From Bacillus timonensis (lineage in GTDB: Bacteria; Bacillota; Bacilli; Bacillales; Bacillaceae_L): a stretch of DNA of 64,000 bases. How positions within the stretch are numbered: the first letter of the stretch is position 1; each line of letters starts with the position of its first letter. Below the pieces are notes generated by a model. It saw only the letters and a program-made list of their open reading frames with translations. It did no database searches and was not told the DNA's origin. The stretch is taken from NCBI RefSeq assembly GCF_000285535.1, contig NZ_HE610987.1, forward strand, positions 598,128-662,127, written 5' to 3'. This document shows, piece by piece, positions 7,856 through 17,153 of this stretch. The translations under genes were made by a program, and so were the position numbers.

Positions 7856-8648
7856 ACTTACCATTTCATCAAAAGTGTATCTATTTATTATTTTCTTCAT
7901 TTTATATGCACCGATTTTTTATCTCGTGTTCTATTCGTTTAATAGTAGCGGTACGATGAGCAATTTCGAAGATTTTACCTTGGACTGGTATAAAGAGCTA
8001 TTCGGGGAAACTCGTCTTCTAATCATTGTATTAAATACATTCGTCATTGCATTGCTCTCAGCCCTTTTTTCAACAATTATTGGGGTACTTGGAGCAATCG
8101 GGATTCATTCTTTCAAACAGAGACAAACCCAAAATACCTTGCTATCATTAAATAACGTTCTGATTGTTAGTCCAGACGTTATCATTGGTGCGTCTTTCTT
8201 AATTCTATTAACAATGGCTGGAATCAAATTAGGCTTTTATTCTGTGTTGCTTTCACATATTGCTTTTTGTATTCCTATCGTCGTACTGATGGTACTACCA
8301 AAATTAAAAGAAATGAGCCCAACATTAATCGATGCTGCAAAAGACCTTGGAGCGAACCAGTGGCAGGTCTTTACAAAGGTTATTATCCCTTATATTACAC
8401 CTGGGATTTTCGCAGGGTTTTTCATGGCTCTAACGTATTCCTTTGATGATTTCGCTGTTACATTTTTCGTAACAGGAAATGGGTTCTCAACACTTTCTGT
8501 TGAAATCTATTCCCTAGCACGACGTGGTATCTCATTAAATATCAATGCATTATCGACTCTCTTATTTATCTTTACAATGCTCCTTGTTATCGGCTATTAC
8601 TTTATCGCACAACGGGGTAGCACACGTGGATTGGGGGTTCGAAAATGA
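7845..8648 (+). CDS. potC: Spermidine/putrescine ABC transporter permease PotC
   Basis: Second permease of the polyamine importer, about 267 residues and six membrane helices. The EAA loop reads LIDAAKDLGANQWQVFTKV. The ATG at 7845 sits six nt after GAGGTG; an upstream in-frame GTG at 7836 falls inside that ribosome binding site. It overlaps potB by 11 nt and ends in an ATGA overlap with potD, so the four genes form one tightly coupled unit. Confidence 0.93.
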   Translation: MRDKLTISSKVYLFIIFFILYAPIFYLVFYSFNSSGTMSNFEDFTLDWYKELFGETRLLIIVLNTFVIALLSALFSTIIGVLGAIGIHSFKQRQTQNTLLSLNNVLIVSPDVIIGASFLILLTMAGIKLGFYSVLLSHIAFCIPIVVLMVLPKLKEMSPTLIDAAKDLGANQWQVFTKVIIPYITPGIFAGFFMALTYSFDDFAVTFFVTGNGFSTLSVEIYSLARRGISLNINALSTLLFIFTMLLVIGYYFIAQRGSTRGLGVRK

Positions 8649-9721
8649 CGAAACTAATGCGAGCTTTCTTTGCAATTGTTCTCGTTTCTGGCGGTCTTCT
8701 CTATCTTATCCACCATTTAAATTCGTCTCAGGGTCTTGCAAGTGGAAACACCTTGACGATTTATAACTGGGGAGATTATATTGATGAAGAATTAATTGAC
8801 CGCTTTGAGCAGGAAACTGGAATCAAAGTCATCTATGAGACATTTGACTCCAACGAAGCGATGATGACAAAAATTGAACAAGGTGGAACGTCTTACGATA
8901 TCGCCGTCCCATCTGAATATATGATTGATAAAATGCGCCAGGAGGATCTTCTCATCCCTCTTGACCATTCTAAGCTTCCGAATTTAAAAAACATCGATGA
9001 ACGTTTCATGGATCTACCCTTTGATCCAGGTAATCAGTATTCTGTTCCCTATTTTTGGGGGACTGTTGGAATCGTGTATAATCCAACAATGCTTGATGGA
9101 AAAGAATTTACAAGCTGGAACGACCTTTGGGATCCTTCCTTAAAAAATGAAATCATCTTTGTTGATGGTGCCAGAGAAATCATGGGAATGGGCCTTAATT
9201 CCCTAGGGTACTCATTGAATGATACAAATCTTGACCACTTAATGGAAGCAAAAGATAAACTAATCAAGCTCACTCCTAATGTAAAAGCCATCGTCGGCGA
9301 CGAAGGAAAAGTCCTTATTCAAAACCGAGAAGCTGCAATTGGGATTGTATGGTCTGGTGACGCTGCTGATATCATGTGGGAAAACGAAGATTTAAACTAT
9401 GTGGTACCAAGTGAAGGTTCTAACCTTTGGTTTGATAATATGGTCATTCCGAAGACCGCGAAAAATATTGATGGGGCGCATCAGTTCATTAATTTTATGT
9501 TGGATGCGGAAATCGCAGCGCAAAATACCGAATATGTTAGCTACTCCACTCCAAACAAAGAGGCACTTCAATATATGCCTGAAGATATGGTAACAGATGA
9601 ACGTTTTTATCCATCACCTGAGCTAACCGAGAAACTCGAGGTCTATGAAAACCTTGGGAAAAAAAATCTCGCTATCTACAACCAGCTTTTCCTAGAATTT
9701 AAAATGGCGCAAAATAAATAA
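8645..9721 (+). CDS. potD: Spermidine/putrescine-binding protein PotD
   Basis: Extracellular polyamine-binding protein that feeds PotBC, 358 residues. A hydrophobic N-terminal segment (residues 4-22) precedes the mature fold, which starts LTIYNWGDYIDEELIDRFE, typical of PotD/PotF. There is no lipobox cysteine in the leader, unlike most Gram-positive binding proteins. It is therefore probably held by an uncleaved N-terminal helix or released by signal peptidase I. Start ATG overlaps the potC stop (ATGA) after a GGGGG ribosome site. A terminator follows within 10 nt. Confidence 0.93.
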   Translation: MTKLMRAFFAIVLVSGGLLYLIHHLNSSQGLASGNTLTIYNWGDYIDEELIDRFEQETGIKVIYETFDSNEAMMTKIEQGGTSYDIAVPSEYMIDKMRQEDLLIPLDHSKLPNLKNIDERFMDLPFDPGNQYSVPYFWGTVGIVYNPTMLDGKEFTSWNDLWDPSLKNEIIFVDGAREIMGMGLNSLGYSLNDTNLDHLMEAKDKLIKLTPNVKAIVGDEGKVLIQNREAAIGIVWSGDAADIMWENEDLNYVVPSEGSNLWFDNMVIPKTAKNIDGAHQFINFMLDAEIAAQNTEYVSYSTPNKEALQYMPEDMVTDERFYPSPELTEKLEVYENLGKKNLAIYNQLFLEFKMAQNK

Positions 9722-9730
9722 GCTTTTATG

Positions 9731-9768
9731 AAACTCCTTATGTCATTAAAGACATAAGGAGTTTTTAT
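9731..9768 (+). terminator. Terminator of potABCD
   Basis: AAACTCCTTATGTC pairs with GACATAAGGAGTTT around an ATTAAA loop, followed by a T-rich stretch. Confidence 0.9.
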
Positions 9769-9947
9769 TAGGTAGCTTATTTCAATTCAGAATTTTTTAA
9801 CTAAAATAATATTTCGAATTATATTAAATATTAATATAATAACTTCCCCTAAAAAACAAAAATAAAAGTGAGCGGATACATTACAATCATTACACCGTAT
9901 ACCTTTATTTGTAAAGATTTTCATCTTTTAAAATCGAGTAATTTTTC

Positions 9948-9975
9948 TTGAAATTCTGATTGTGAGGTGTATAAT
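9948..9975 (+). promoter_or_regulatory. Putative sigma-A promoter of the peptide ABC operon
   Basis: TTGAAA and TATAAT with a 16-nt spacer, about 68 nt before the first ATG. The rest of the 9769-10042 gap is very AT-rich and shows no gene. Confidence 0.6.
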
Positions 9976-10042
9976 TATCTTTTGTTATTAATATATTACA
10001 AAAATTTTAATTAGTATCTTAATATAGAAAGGAGTGAACTTT

Positions 10043-11047
10043 ATGGAAGATACTATTCTAGAAATAAAAGGCTTGAAAACTCACTTCCTCACTGATAGTG
10101 GAGCAATTCCTGCAGTAAACGGAGTTGATCTCTATTTAAAAAAAGGAGAAATTCTCGGAATCGTCGGTGAGTCTGGTTGTGGAAAAAGTGTAACCTCCCT
10201 TTCTATCATGCAACTTGTTGGTCATCCAGGAAAAATAGTGGGCGGTGAAATTTTATTTAATGGCGAAAATCTTGTTGATGCAAAAGAAAAGCGAATGAGA
10301 CAAATTCGCGGAAACAAAATTGGGATGATATTTCAGGAACCAATGACATCATTAAACCCTGTATTCACAATTGGAAACCAACTAATCGAAGCTATTTTAA
10401 TACATAATAAGATTTCGAAAAAAGAGGCACGAACAAGAGCAATCGAGATGCTCAACCTTGTTGGTCTACCAAGAGCTGACGAATTGATTGATGAATACCC
10501 TCATCAATTATCCGGAGGTATGCGTCAAAGGGTCATGATTGCTATGGCGATGGTCTGTAAACCTGAAATTTTGATTGCAGATGAACCAACAACTGCACTT
10601 GACGTAACCATTCAGGCCCAAATCCTTGAATTAATGAAAAAACTAAATAAGGAAACGAATACTTCTATCATTATGATTACCCATGACCTTGGGGTCGTTG
10701 CCGAAATGTGTGACAGAATCGCGGTTATGTATTCAGGAAAGGTTGTCGAAGAAGGAGATACTAAATCCCTTTTCAAAAACCCTCAACATCCTTATACAAA
10801 AGGGCTTATCGAATCTGTACCAGACGTTCGAACTAAAAAGGACAGACTATTCTCAATACCAGGAAGTGTTCCTATCCCAGGTTCAGTTAAAAAAGGCTGC
10901 CATTTTGCAGAAAGATGTCCATATGCATTTGATAAATGTAGAGAAGTTGCTCCTCAATTATTAGACGTTGGAAATGGACAACGTGCAAGATGTCATCTAC
11001 ACGAAACAGAAGAAAAGGCTGTACTCCTTCAAGGTGCATCACATTAA
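10043..11047 (+). CDS. Peptide ABC transporter ATP-binding protein (OppD/DppD/AppD type)
   Basis: First of two ATPases of a di/oligopeptide importer, about 334 residues. Walker A GESGCGKS, signature LSGGMRQRV and Walker B ILIADEPTTALD are present. The C-terminal oligopeptide-transporter extension has the cysteine cluster CHFAERCPYAFDKC; in related dipeptide transporters such a cluster binds an Fe-S centre. I chose ATG 10043 after AAAGGAGTG rather than the GTG inside that site. The gene order ATPase-ATPase-binding protein-permease-permease is that of the B. subtilis app operon, but the substrate is not proven. Confidence 0.92.
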   Translation: MEDTILEIKGLKTHFLTDSGAIPAVNGVDLYLKKGEILGIVGESGCGKSVTSLSIMQLVGHPGKIVGGEILFNGENLVDAKEKRMRQIRGNKIGMIFQEPMTSLNPVFTIGNQLIEAILIHNKISKKEARTRAIEMLNLVGLPRADELIDEYPHQLSGGMRQRVMIAMAMVCKPEILIADEPTTALDVTIQAQILELMKKLNKETNTSIIMITHDLGVVAEMCDRIAVMYSGKVVEEGDTKSLFKNPQHPYTKGLIESVPDVRTKKDRLFSIPGSVPIPGSVKKGCHFAERCPYAFDKCREVAPQLLDVGNGQRARCHLHETEEKAVLLQGASH

Positions 11048-11071
11048 TCAGTTTGTAAAGGAGGGAGAAAA

Positions 11072-12052
11072 ATGCCCGAAACATTATTAGAAGTAAAAGA
11101 CCTACAAAAACATTTTCCGATTAAAAGTGGAGTCCTTCAAAAGCAAACAGGTGCAGTAAAAGCAGTTGATGGCGTCTCTTTTCACCTACAAAAAGGAGAA
11201 ACACTCGGTTTAGTTGGTGAAAGTGGTTGTGGGAAATCGACAACTGGTCGGATGCTAATGCGTCTACTTGAACCTACTGGCGGAAAAATTATTTTTGAAG
11301 ATAAAGATTTAATGGCTCTATCAAATTCTGAAATGCGAAAGATGAGAAAGGATATCCAAATGGTCTTCCAGGATCCTTTTGCTTCTCTAAACCCAAGACA
11401 TACTGTTGAACAAATAATTGAAGAACCTTTAATTGTTCATGGTCTTGGTAATCGACAAGAAAGAAAGAAACGAGTCCGGGAATTACTAGAGATTGTTGGC
11501 TTAAACTCCTACCATGCGAAACGTTATCCACATCAGTTTAGTGGAGGTCAAAGACAACGGATTGGTATTGCACGCGCTTTGGCTGTTAAACCAAAGCTTA
11601 TTATTGCTGATGAACCTGTATCAGCTCTTGACGTTTCCATTCAATCTCAGGTTTTAAATCTACTTGAAGATTTACAAAAAGACTTTGATTTAACTTATTT
11701 ATTTATTGCCCATGACTTAGGTGTTGTCCGTCATATCAGTGATAGAGTTGGAGTGATGTATTTAGGAAGAATCGTAGAATTAACCGATAGTGATCGATTA
11801 TACGAATCTCCTAAACATCCTTATACAGAGGCACTACTCTCATCTGTTCCTATTCCGGATCCCGAACACCAGCAGGAGCGAATTATTTTAAGTGGAGATG
11901 TACCTAGTCCATCAAATCCACCTACTGGATGTCCGTTCCATACGCGTTGTCCGAAGGCAATGGACATTTGTAAACAGGTTGTTCCTACACTCCAAGAGGT
12001 AGAGCACGGTCACTTTACCGCTTGCCACCTTTATGGAGAAGAGCAAATATAA
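11072..12052 (+). CDS. Peptide ABC transporter ATP-binding protein (OppF/DppF/AppF type)
   Basis: Second ATPase of the peptide importer, 326 residues. Walker A is GESGCGKST, the signature FSGGQRQRI, Walker [13 protein letters not shown] and the switch [11 protein letters not shown]. The C-terminal extension again ends in a cysteine cluster ([15 protein letters not shown]). The ATG follows AAAGGAGGGAG, 24 nt after the stop of its partner. The two ATPases are expected to form a heterodimer beneath the two permeases encoded downstream. Confidence 0.92.
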   Translation: MPETLLEVKDLQKHFPIKSGVLQKQTGAVKAVDGVSFHLQKGETLGLVGESGCGKSTTGRMLMRLLEPTGGKIIFEDKDLMALSNSEMRKMRKDIQMVFQDPFASLNPRHTVEQIIEEPLIVHGLGNRQERKKRVRELLEIVGLNSYHAKRYPHQFSGGQRQRIGIARALAVKPKLIIADEPVSALDVSIQSQVLNLLEDLQKDFDLTYLFIAHDLGVVRHISDRVGVMYLGRIVELTDSDRLYESPKHPYTEALLSSVPIPDPEHQQERIILSGDVPSPSNPPTGCPFHTRCPKAMDICKQVVPTLQEVEHGHFTACHLYGEEQI

Positions 12053-12116
12053 ACAAGCAACGTGAGTCAGCTTACGATTTACATTGCACAAAGATGAAAA
12101 TTTGGAGGGGAAAATT

Positions 12117-13724
12117 ATGAAAAAACGTTTCTTACAAACGTTAGTACTATTTGTTGCCCTATCTGCCGTATTAATGGCTTGTGGCAGCAAAGACGCAGAT
12201 AATGGCGATTCTTCATCATCAGCTAAAGATGAAGCGCAAACTACTTTAATTTACGGTCGTGGAGCTGATACAACTTCACTTGATCCAGGTGTTGTAACAG
12301 ATGGTGAATCACTAAAAGTTACAGAAAACATTTTTGATACTCTATTAGATTATGAAGAGGAAACAACAGAGGTTAAGCCTGCATTAGCAACTGATTGGAC
12401 AATCTCAGATGATTCATTGGAGTATACCTTCAAATTACAAGAAGGTGTTAAATTCCATGACGGTACAGATTTTAATGCTGAGGCTGTTGTTTACAATTTC
12501 GAACGTTGGATGAGCGGCGGTACAGATGGCGCATTCGTATACTACGCTGCAATGTTCGGTGGCTTTAAAGATGACGAAGGACATGTGATTAAATCTGTGG
12601 AAGCGGTGGATGACTATACTGTAAAATTCACTCTTAAACGTCCACAAGCACCATTTTTAAACAACCTAGCAATGGGTCCTTTCGGAATTGCTAGTCCAAC
12701 AGCGATTAAAGAACAAGGTGATAAATTTGGTGAAAATCCAGTTGGTACTGGACCATTCGTTTTCAAAGAATGGAAACGAAATGACACAATCACTCTTGAA
12801 AGAAACGAAGAGTATTGGGCTGGAACTCCAAAACTTGAAAAAGTAATTTTTAGAGTCATCCCTGATAACTCTGCTCGTCTTACTGCTTTAAAAACAGGTG
12901 AAATTGATTTAATGGATGGAGTAAGCCCAAGTGACGTTTCACAAATCGAAAGCGATTCTGCATTACAAGTATTACTACGCCCTGGTATGAACATTGGTTA
13001 CTTTGGTTTTAACACTGAAGTAGAGCCATTTAATAACCCAACAGTACGTCAAGCACTTAACTATGCTGTTGATAAACAAGCAATTATCGATACATTCTAT
13101 GCTGGAAATGCGGATGTTGCAATTAACCCATATCCTTCATTCATGCCAGGATATAATGACGAAATCGAAGGCTATGCATACGACTTAGACAAAGCAAAAG
13201 AACTTCTTGCTGAAGCAGGATATCCTGATGGTTTCAAAATGGAACTTTGGACTTTCACGAACCCAAGAGATTATATGCCTGAACCACAAAAAATTGCTGA
13301 AGCAATTCAGGCTGACTTTGCAAAAGTTGGTGTAGAAGTAGAAATCGTAACTTACGATTGGACTACCTTCCTTGAAAAAGTTCAAAATGGTGAGGCACAA
13401 TCATACCTCGCTGGTTGGATAGGTGACAACGGTGACCCAGATAACTTCTTATATGTATTATTAGACCAAGATAGCATTGACGGAAATAACTATTCTCGTT
13501 ATGCAAACCAAGAGCTTCATGATCTTCTAATTTCAGCACAAACTGAAACAGACGAAGCGAAACGAAATGACATGTACAAACAATCCCAAGAAATCGTTCA
13601 TAACGATGCTCCTTGGATTCCAATCGCACACGCACGTGCAGCTTTAGCTGCTAGCAGCAACCTTAAAGGATTTGTCCCACATCCTACAGGTGTAGACAAA
13701 TTTACAAACGTATATTTTGAATAA
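12117..13724 (+). CDS. Peptide ABC transporter substrate-binding lipoprotein (SBP family 5)
   Basis: Lipid-anchored extracellular binding protein, about 535 residues, that captures peptides for the importer. The signal peptide ends in the lipobox LMAC, followed by a Ser/Asp-rich linker. The mature domain carries family-5 landmarks: the KPALATDW and YTFKLQEGVKFHDG segments, then NPVGTGPFVFKEW. The closest type is DppE/AppA, or the binding proteins annotated as glutathione-type (GsiB). The exact ligand cannot be read from sequence. I chose ATG 12117 after GGAGGGG. A terminator follows, yet the permease genes continue the operon order about 120 nt further on. Confidence 0.92.
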   Translation: MKKRFLQTLVLFVALSAVLMACGSKDADNGDSSSSAKDEAQTTLIYGRGADTTSLDPGVVTDGESLKVTENIFDTLLDYEEETTEVKPALATDWTISDDSLEYTFKLQEGVKFHDGTDFNAEAVVYNFERWMSGGTDGAFVYYAAMFGGFKDDEGHVIKSVEAVDDYTVKFTLKRPQAPFLNNLAMGPFGIASPTAIKEQGDKFGENPVGTGPFVFKEWKRNDTITLERNEEYWAGTPKLEKVIFRVIPDNSARLTALKTGEIDLMDGVSPSDVSQIESDSALQVLLRPGMNIGYFGFNTEVEPFNNPTVRQALNYAVDKQAIIDTFYAGNADVAINPYPSFMPGYNDEIEGYAYDLDKAKELLAEAGYPDGFKMELWTFTNPRDYMPEPQKIAEAIQADFAKVGVEVEIVTYDWTTFLEKVQNGEAQSYLAGWIGDNGDPDNFLYVLLDQDSIDGNNYSRYANQELHDLLISAQTETDEAKRNDMYKQSQEIVHNDAPWIPIAHARAALAASSNLKGFVPHPTGVDKFTNVYFE

Positions 13725-13733
13725 TCATTAAGA

Positions 13734-13761
13734 AGGGGAGTCTTGTTACTCCCCTTTTTTG
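13734..13761 (+). terminator. Terminator-like hairpin between binding-protein and permease genes
   Basis: AAGGGGAGT pairs with ACTCCCC, followed by six T's. Partial read-through here would give more binding protein than permease, a common arrangement in importer operons. Confidence 0.8.
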
Positions 13762-13847
13762 AGAAAAGAGCAAGGCGCTTGAAACTTGACATCAAAAACT
13801 AACTACGAAATTTTACACATACTTATCCATAAAAAGGGGTGAACAGA

Positions 13848-14852
13848 ATGCTCTCATATACGGTTCGCCGTTTATTCATGTTAATTCCGGTTTTATTCGG
13901 AATGTCTCTTATCGTGTTCTTTATGCTACGGCTTATCCCTGGTGACCCAGCAGATGCAATATTAGGTGAAAAAGCATCACCCGCCGCCAAGGAAGCATTG
14001 ACCCAGCAGCTCGGGTTGGACGAGCCATGGTATACACAATATGTTTCGTACATCGGTGATTTATTACAAGGTGACTTGGGAGAATCCCTTCGTACCCGCT
14101 CACCTATTTCTGAAGAAATTTGGCCGTTTTTAGCTGCGACCTTTGAGCTTGCACTCGTTGCCATGATTATTGCCGTTGTAATCGGTGTAAACGCAGGAAT
14201 CATTAGCGCATGGTTTCAAAACTCATGGTTTGATTACACAGCGATGATCCTTGCACTTATCGGAGTCTCCATTCCAATTTTTTGGCTTGGGCTAATGGAA
14301 CAATGGATTTTTGCACTAGAGCTAGACTGGTTACCGTCTCTTGGAAGAGAGAATATACGTGATCCAATTGAACCAATCACGCACTTATTTTTACTAGATA
14401 CCTTAATTCAAGGGAATTTTGACCAATTTGTGGTCGCATTGAAGCACTTAATCTTACCAAGTATTGCATTAGCAACCATTCCGATGGCGATTATTGCTAG
14501 AATGACAAGATCAAGTATGCTAGAGGTTATGCGTTCAGACTACATCCGAACAGCAAGAGCAAAGGGTCAAAAAATGTTCTGGGTTGTTTATAAGCATTCA
14601 TTAAAAAATGCATTTATTCCCGTTTTAACGACAATTGGACTTCAAATGGGACTTCTTCTAGGTGGGGCTATTCTTACTGAAACGATTTTTAGTTGGCCTG
14701 GAATCGGAAGATATATTTATGAAGCAATCGCATTTAGAGATTACCCCGTTGTTCAATCCGGCGTATTACTGATTGCAGCTATTTTCGTATTTATTAACTT
14801 AATTGTTGACTTGCTATACGCAGTATTTGATCCACGAATTAAATATCAATAA
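13848..14852 (+). CDS. Peptide ABC transporter permease (DppB/AppB type)
   Basis: Membrane subunit of the peptide importer, about 334 residues. It opens with the family's typical YTVRRLFMLIPVLFGMSLIV helix and the segment RLIPGDPADAI. The EAA loop for ATPase contact contains RTARAKGQK. About six membrane helices. I chose ATG 13848, six nt after AAAGGGGTG. It follows the binding protein gene and precedes the second permease by 22 nt. Confidence 0.92.
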   Translation: MLSYTVRRLFMLIPVLFGMSLIVFFMLRLIPGDPADAILGEKASPAAKEALTQQLGLDEPWYTQYVSYIGDLLQGDLGESLRTRSPISEEIWPFLAATFELALVAMIIAVVIGVNAGIISAWFQNSWFDYTAMILALIGVSIPIFWLGLMEQWIFALELDWLPSLGRENIRDPIEPITHLFLLDTLIQGNFDQFVVALKHLILPSIALATIPMAIIARMTRSSMLEVMRSDYIRTARAKGQKMFWVVYKHSLKNAFIPVLTTIGLQMGLLLGGAILTETIFSWPGIGRYIYEAIAFRDYPVVQSGVLLIAAIFVFINLIVDLLYAVFDPRIKYQ

Positions 14853-14874
14853 TGGAAAAGAGGTGGAATTGCAC

Positions 14875-15777
14875 ATGGCTGAATTAGCTCCCGGGCAACA
14901 ATCTAACGTGTCAAAACCTCAAACGGATGATACCGTAGTTTCTCCCTGGAAAGATGCTTGGAAGGGATTTAAAAAGAATCGATTGGCTTTAGTTGGTACT
15001 GGAATTGTTGCCTTCTTTATTTTGATTGCCATTTTTGCCGATGTTCTTGCTCCTATGAGTTACAAAGAATCAATTCTAGCAGATAGTTTACAACCACCAT
15101 CTGCTGACCACTGGTTCGGAACAGATGATTTAGGGAGAGATATTTTTTCTCGAATCATTTATGGTGCAAGAATCTCGTTATGGGTTGGTTTTTTCGCTGT
15201 ACTTGCCTCTGCGATCATTGGTTCTTTACTTGGTATTCTTGCAGGCTACTACGGGAAATGGGTTGATATGCTTATTTCTAGGATGTTTGATATTTTACTT
15301 GCATTTCCAAGTATTCTTTTAGCTATTGCGATTGTTGCTATTTTAGGACCATCCCTACAAAATGCATTAATTGCAATTGCAATCATAAACGTACCAAACT
15401 TTGGACGACTTGTACGATCAAAGGTTATTAGTATCAAAGAAGAAGAATTTATTATGGCCGCAAAAGCAATCGGAATGAAAGATGCTCGAATTCTTTTAAA
15501 GCATATTCTTCCAAACAGCATAACACCGATTATCGTTCAAGGTTCACTTGGAATTGCAACCGCTATTCTTGAAGCAGCTGCTTTAGGATTTCTAGGCTTA
15601 GGTGCACAAGCTCCTGAACCAGAATGGGGAAGAATGCTAAGTGACGCAAGAAGCTATATTCAACAAGCACCATGGACACTTATTTTCCCTGGTCTTGCGA
15701 TTATGTTGACAGTATTAGGTTTTAACTTAATGGGTGACGGTCTTCGCGATGCACTGGACCCTAAAATGAAAAACTAA
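14875..15777 (+). CDS. Peptide ABC transporter permease (DppC/AppC type)
   Basis: Second permease, about 300 residues. A cytoplasmic N-terminal tail (about 25 residues) leads to WKGFKKNRLALVGTGIVAFF, then the family motif HWFGTDDLGRDIFSRIIYGA. The EAA loop reads MAAKAIGMKDARILLKHILP. Six membrane helices are expected. ATG 14875 follows AAGAGGTGG by 8 nt. Last gene of the five-gene importer operon, ended by a strong terminator. Confidence 0.92.
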   Translation: MAELAPGQQSNVSKPQTDDTVVSPWKDAWKGFKKNRLALVGTGIVAFFILIAIFADVLAPMSYKESILADSLQPPSADHWFGTDDLGRDIFSRIIYGARISLWVGFFAVLASAIIGSLLGILAGYYGKWVDMLISRMFDILLAFPSILLAIAIVAILGPSLQNALIAIAIINVPNFGRLVRSKVISIKEEEFIMAAKAIGMKDARILLKHILPNSITPIIVQGSLGIATAILEAAALGFLGLGAQAPEPEWGRMLSDARSYIQQAPWTLIFPGLAIMLTVLGFNLMGDGLRDALDPKMKN

Positions 15778-15805
15778 ATGACATGTCTCAAAAAGGCACA
15801 GTAGG

Positions 15806-15848
15806 CAGGTGAAGAAAAACTAAATTGCTTTTCTTCACCTGTTTTTTA
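15806..15848 (+). terminator. Terminator of the peptide importer operon
   Basis: CAGGTGAAGAAAA pairs perfectly with TTTTCTTCACCTG, followed by six T's. Confidence 0.9.
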
Positions 15849-15865
15849 TTAGCCCCCTCCTACTT

Positions 15866-15900
15866 AAAAAGCCCACCCAATATGTTTGGATGGACTTTTT
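15866..15900 (-). terminator. Terminator of the M20 amidohydrolase gene
   Basis: On the minus strand AAAAGTCCATCCAAA pairs with TTGGGTGGGCTTTTT, directly after the amidohydrolase stop. It may work in both directions. Confidence 0.85.
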
Positions 15901-15904
15901 CCAT

Positions 15905-17092
15905 TTACTCTACTTCATAATACCCACAAACAACATATCCCACTGCTTTTGCAGCAACAAGGAGTGCATCCTCATCGATATCGAATTTTGGATGATGGTT
16001 GAAATACGGATCTTTTTCTCCCTTAGGCGTACATGCAATGTAGAAGAAACAAGAAAGGAATTTCTCTGCATAATAAGCAAAGTCTTCCGATGGTGCCATC
16101 GGTGGAAATTCCTTTACTTCTTTAATGTCTTTGTCATTTGCATTTTTTAGATATTCTGCGACTTTTTCAGTAATTTCAGGATCATTATATAACGGTGGAT
16201 AATCATTTTCATACGCAAGCTCACATGTTACTCCAAATTCTTCTTCAATTCCTTTTACTATACGTTTTACTTCGTGTTCAATTTTTTTCTTCGTTTCATC
16301 AGTCATATAGCGTATGTCTCCTTCGAGCTCAACGCTATCTTTGATGACATTAAAAGTTCCTTTTCCATCAAATGAACCTATTGTAATGACACCATTTTCA
16401 AACGGGCTTAGACGACGACTAATAATCGTTTGAGCGGCTGTTACAAAATGGGCTCCTGCCACGATGGCATCATTCGCTAGATGTGGTGATGAGCCATGTC
16501 CACCTCTACCTTGAATTTTTAATTTCATATATGCCCTGCCATTGAAAGAATATCCTGAATGATACCCGACCACTCCTGCTGGTCCAAGTGGTAGCAGATG
16601 GATACCAAATACATTATCTAAATCATCAAGAATACCAGATTCAACAATACTTTTCGCCCCGCCCGGAGGAACTTCTTCGGCATGTTGATGTATAATTTTG
16701 ATAGTTCCTGGTATTTCATCTTTTAATTGGATTAAGCAATCCGCTAACACTAACAAGTATGCAGTATGACCATCATGACCACACGCATGCATCACGCCCT
16801 CATTTTTTGATTTAAATGGCACATCGGCCTCTTCAATGATGGGTAATGCATCAAAATCCGCACGGAGACCGATACTTTTACCTGGCTTTCCACCCTTTAT
16901 TGTGACAACAATCCCGAAACCATTTCCAACATTGGATTGAACCTCTACGTCTTTCCCTTCATAAAAATCAAGAATGTATTGTGCTGTCTTTTCTTCTTTA
17001 AAAGAAAGCTCTGGATGTTCATGAAGATGTCTTCTTATTTCAATCATTTCATCCTTACGAGATTCTAACATTTCCATTAATTGCTCTTTCAT
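15905..17092 (-). CDS. M20 family amidohydrolase (peptidase M20D type)
   Basis: Zinc-type amidohydrolase that would remove an N-acyl or similar group from an amino acid or short peptide; 395 residues, cytoplasmic. Metal-site motifs are visible: the MHACGHDGHTAYL segment, the Glu pair in HQHAEEVPPGG, and a late His in FNHHP. The internal GRGGHGSSPH segment marks the dimerisation domain. Relatives include AmhX, hippurate hydrolase and N-acetyl-diaminopimelate deacetylase; the substrate cannot be fixed. It converges on the peptide importer operon, fitting with peptide or acyl-amino-acid use. Starts at ATG after AAGGAAG. Confidence 0.85.
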   Translation of the reverse strand: MKEQLMEMLESRKDEMIEIRRHLHEHPELSFKEEKTAQYILDFYEGKDVEVQSNVGNGFGIVVTIKGGKPGKSIGLRADFDALPIIEEADVPFKSKNEGVMHACGHDGHTAYLLVLADCLIQLKDEIPGTIKIIHQHAEEVPPGGAKSIVESGILDDLDNVFGIHLLPLGPAGVVGYHSGYSFNGRAYMKLKIQGRGGHGSSPHLANDAIVAGAHFVTAAQTIISRRLSPFENGVITIGSFDGKGTFNVIKDSVELEGDIRYMTDETKKKIEHEVKRIVKGIEEEFGVTCELAYENDYPPLYNDPEITEKVAEYLKNANDKDIKEVKEFPPMAPSEDFAYYAEKFLSCFFYIACTPKGEKDPYFNHHPKFDIDEDALLVAAKAVGYVVCGYYEVE

Positions 17093-17118
17093 TGTTCTGT
17101 ACTTCCTTTCATATGTAT

Positions 17119-17145
17119 GAAAACACCACTATCATCGGTGTTTTC
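17119..17145 (-). terminator. Hairpin after the MFS transporter gene
   Basis: GAAAACACC and GGTGTTTTC form a 9-bp stem downstream of the MFS stop on the minus strand. The T-tract is part of the stem, so termination may be partial, with read-through into the amidohydrolase gene. Confidence 0.55.
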
Positions 17146-17153
17146 ACTTTTCA

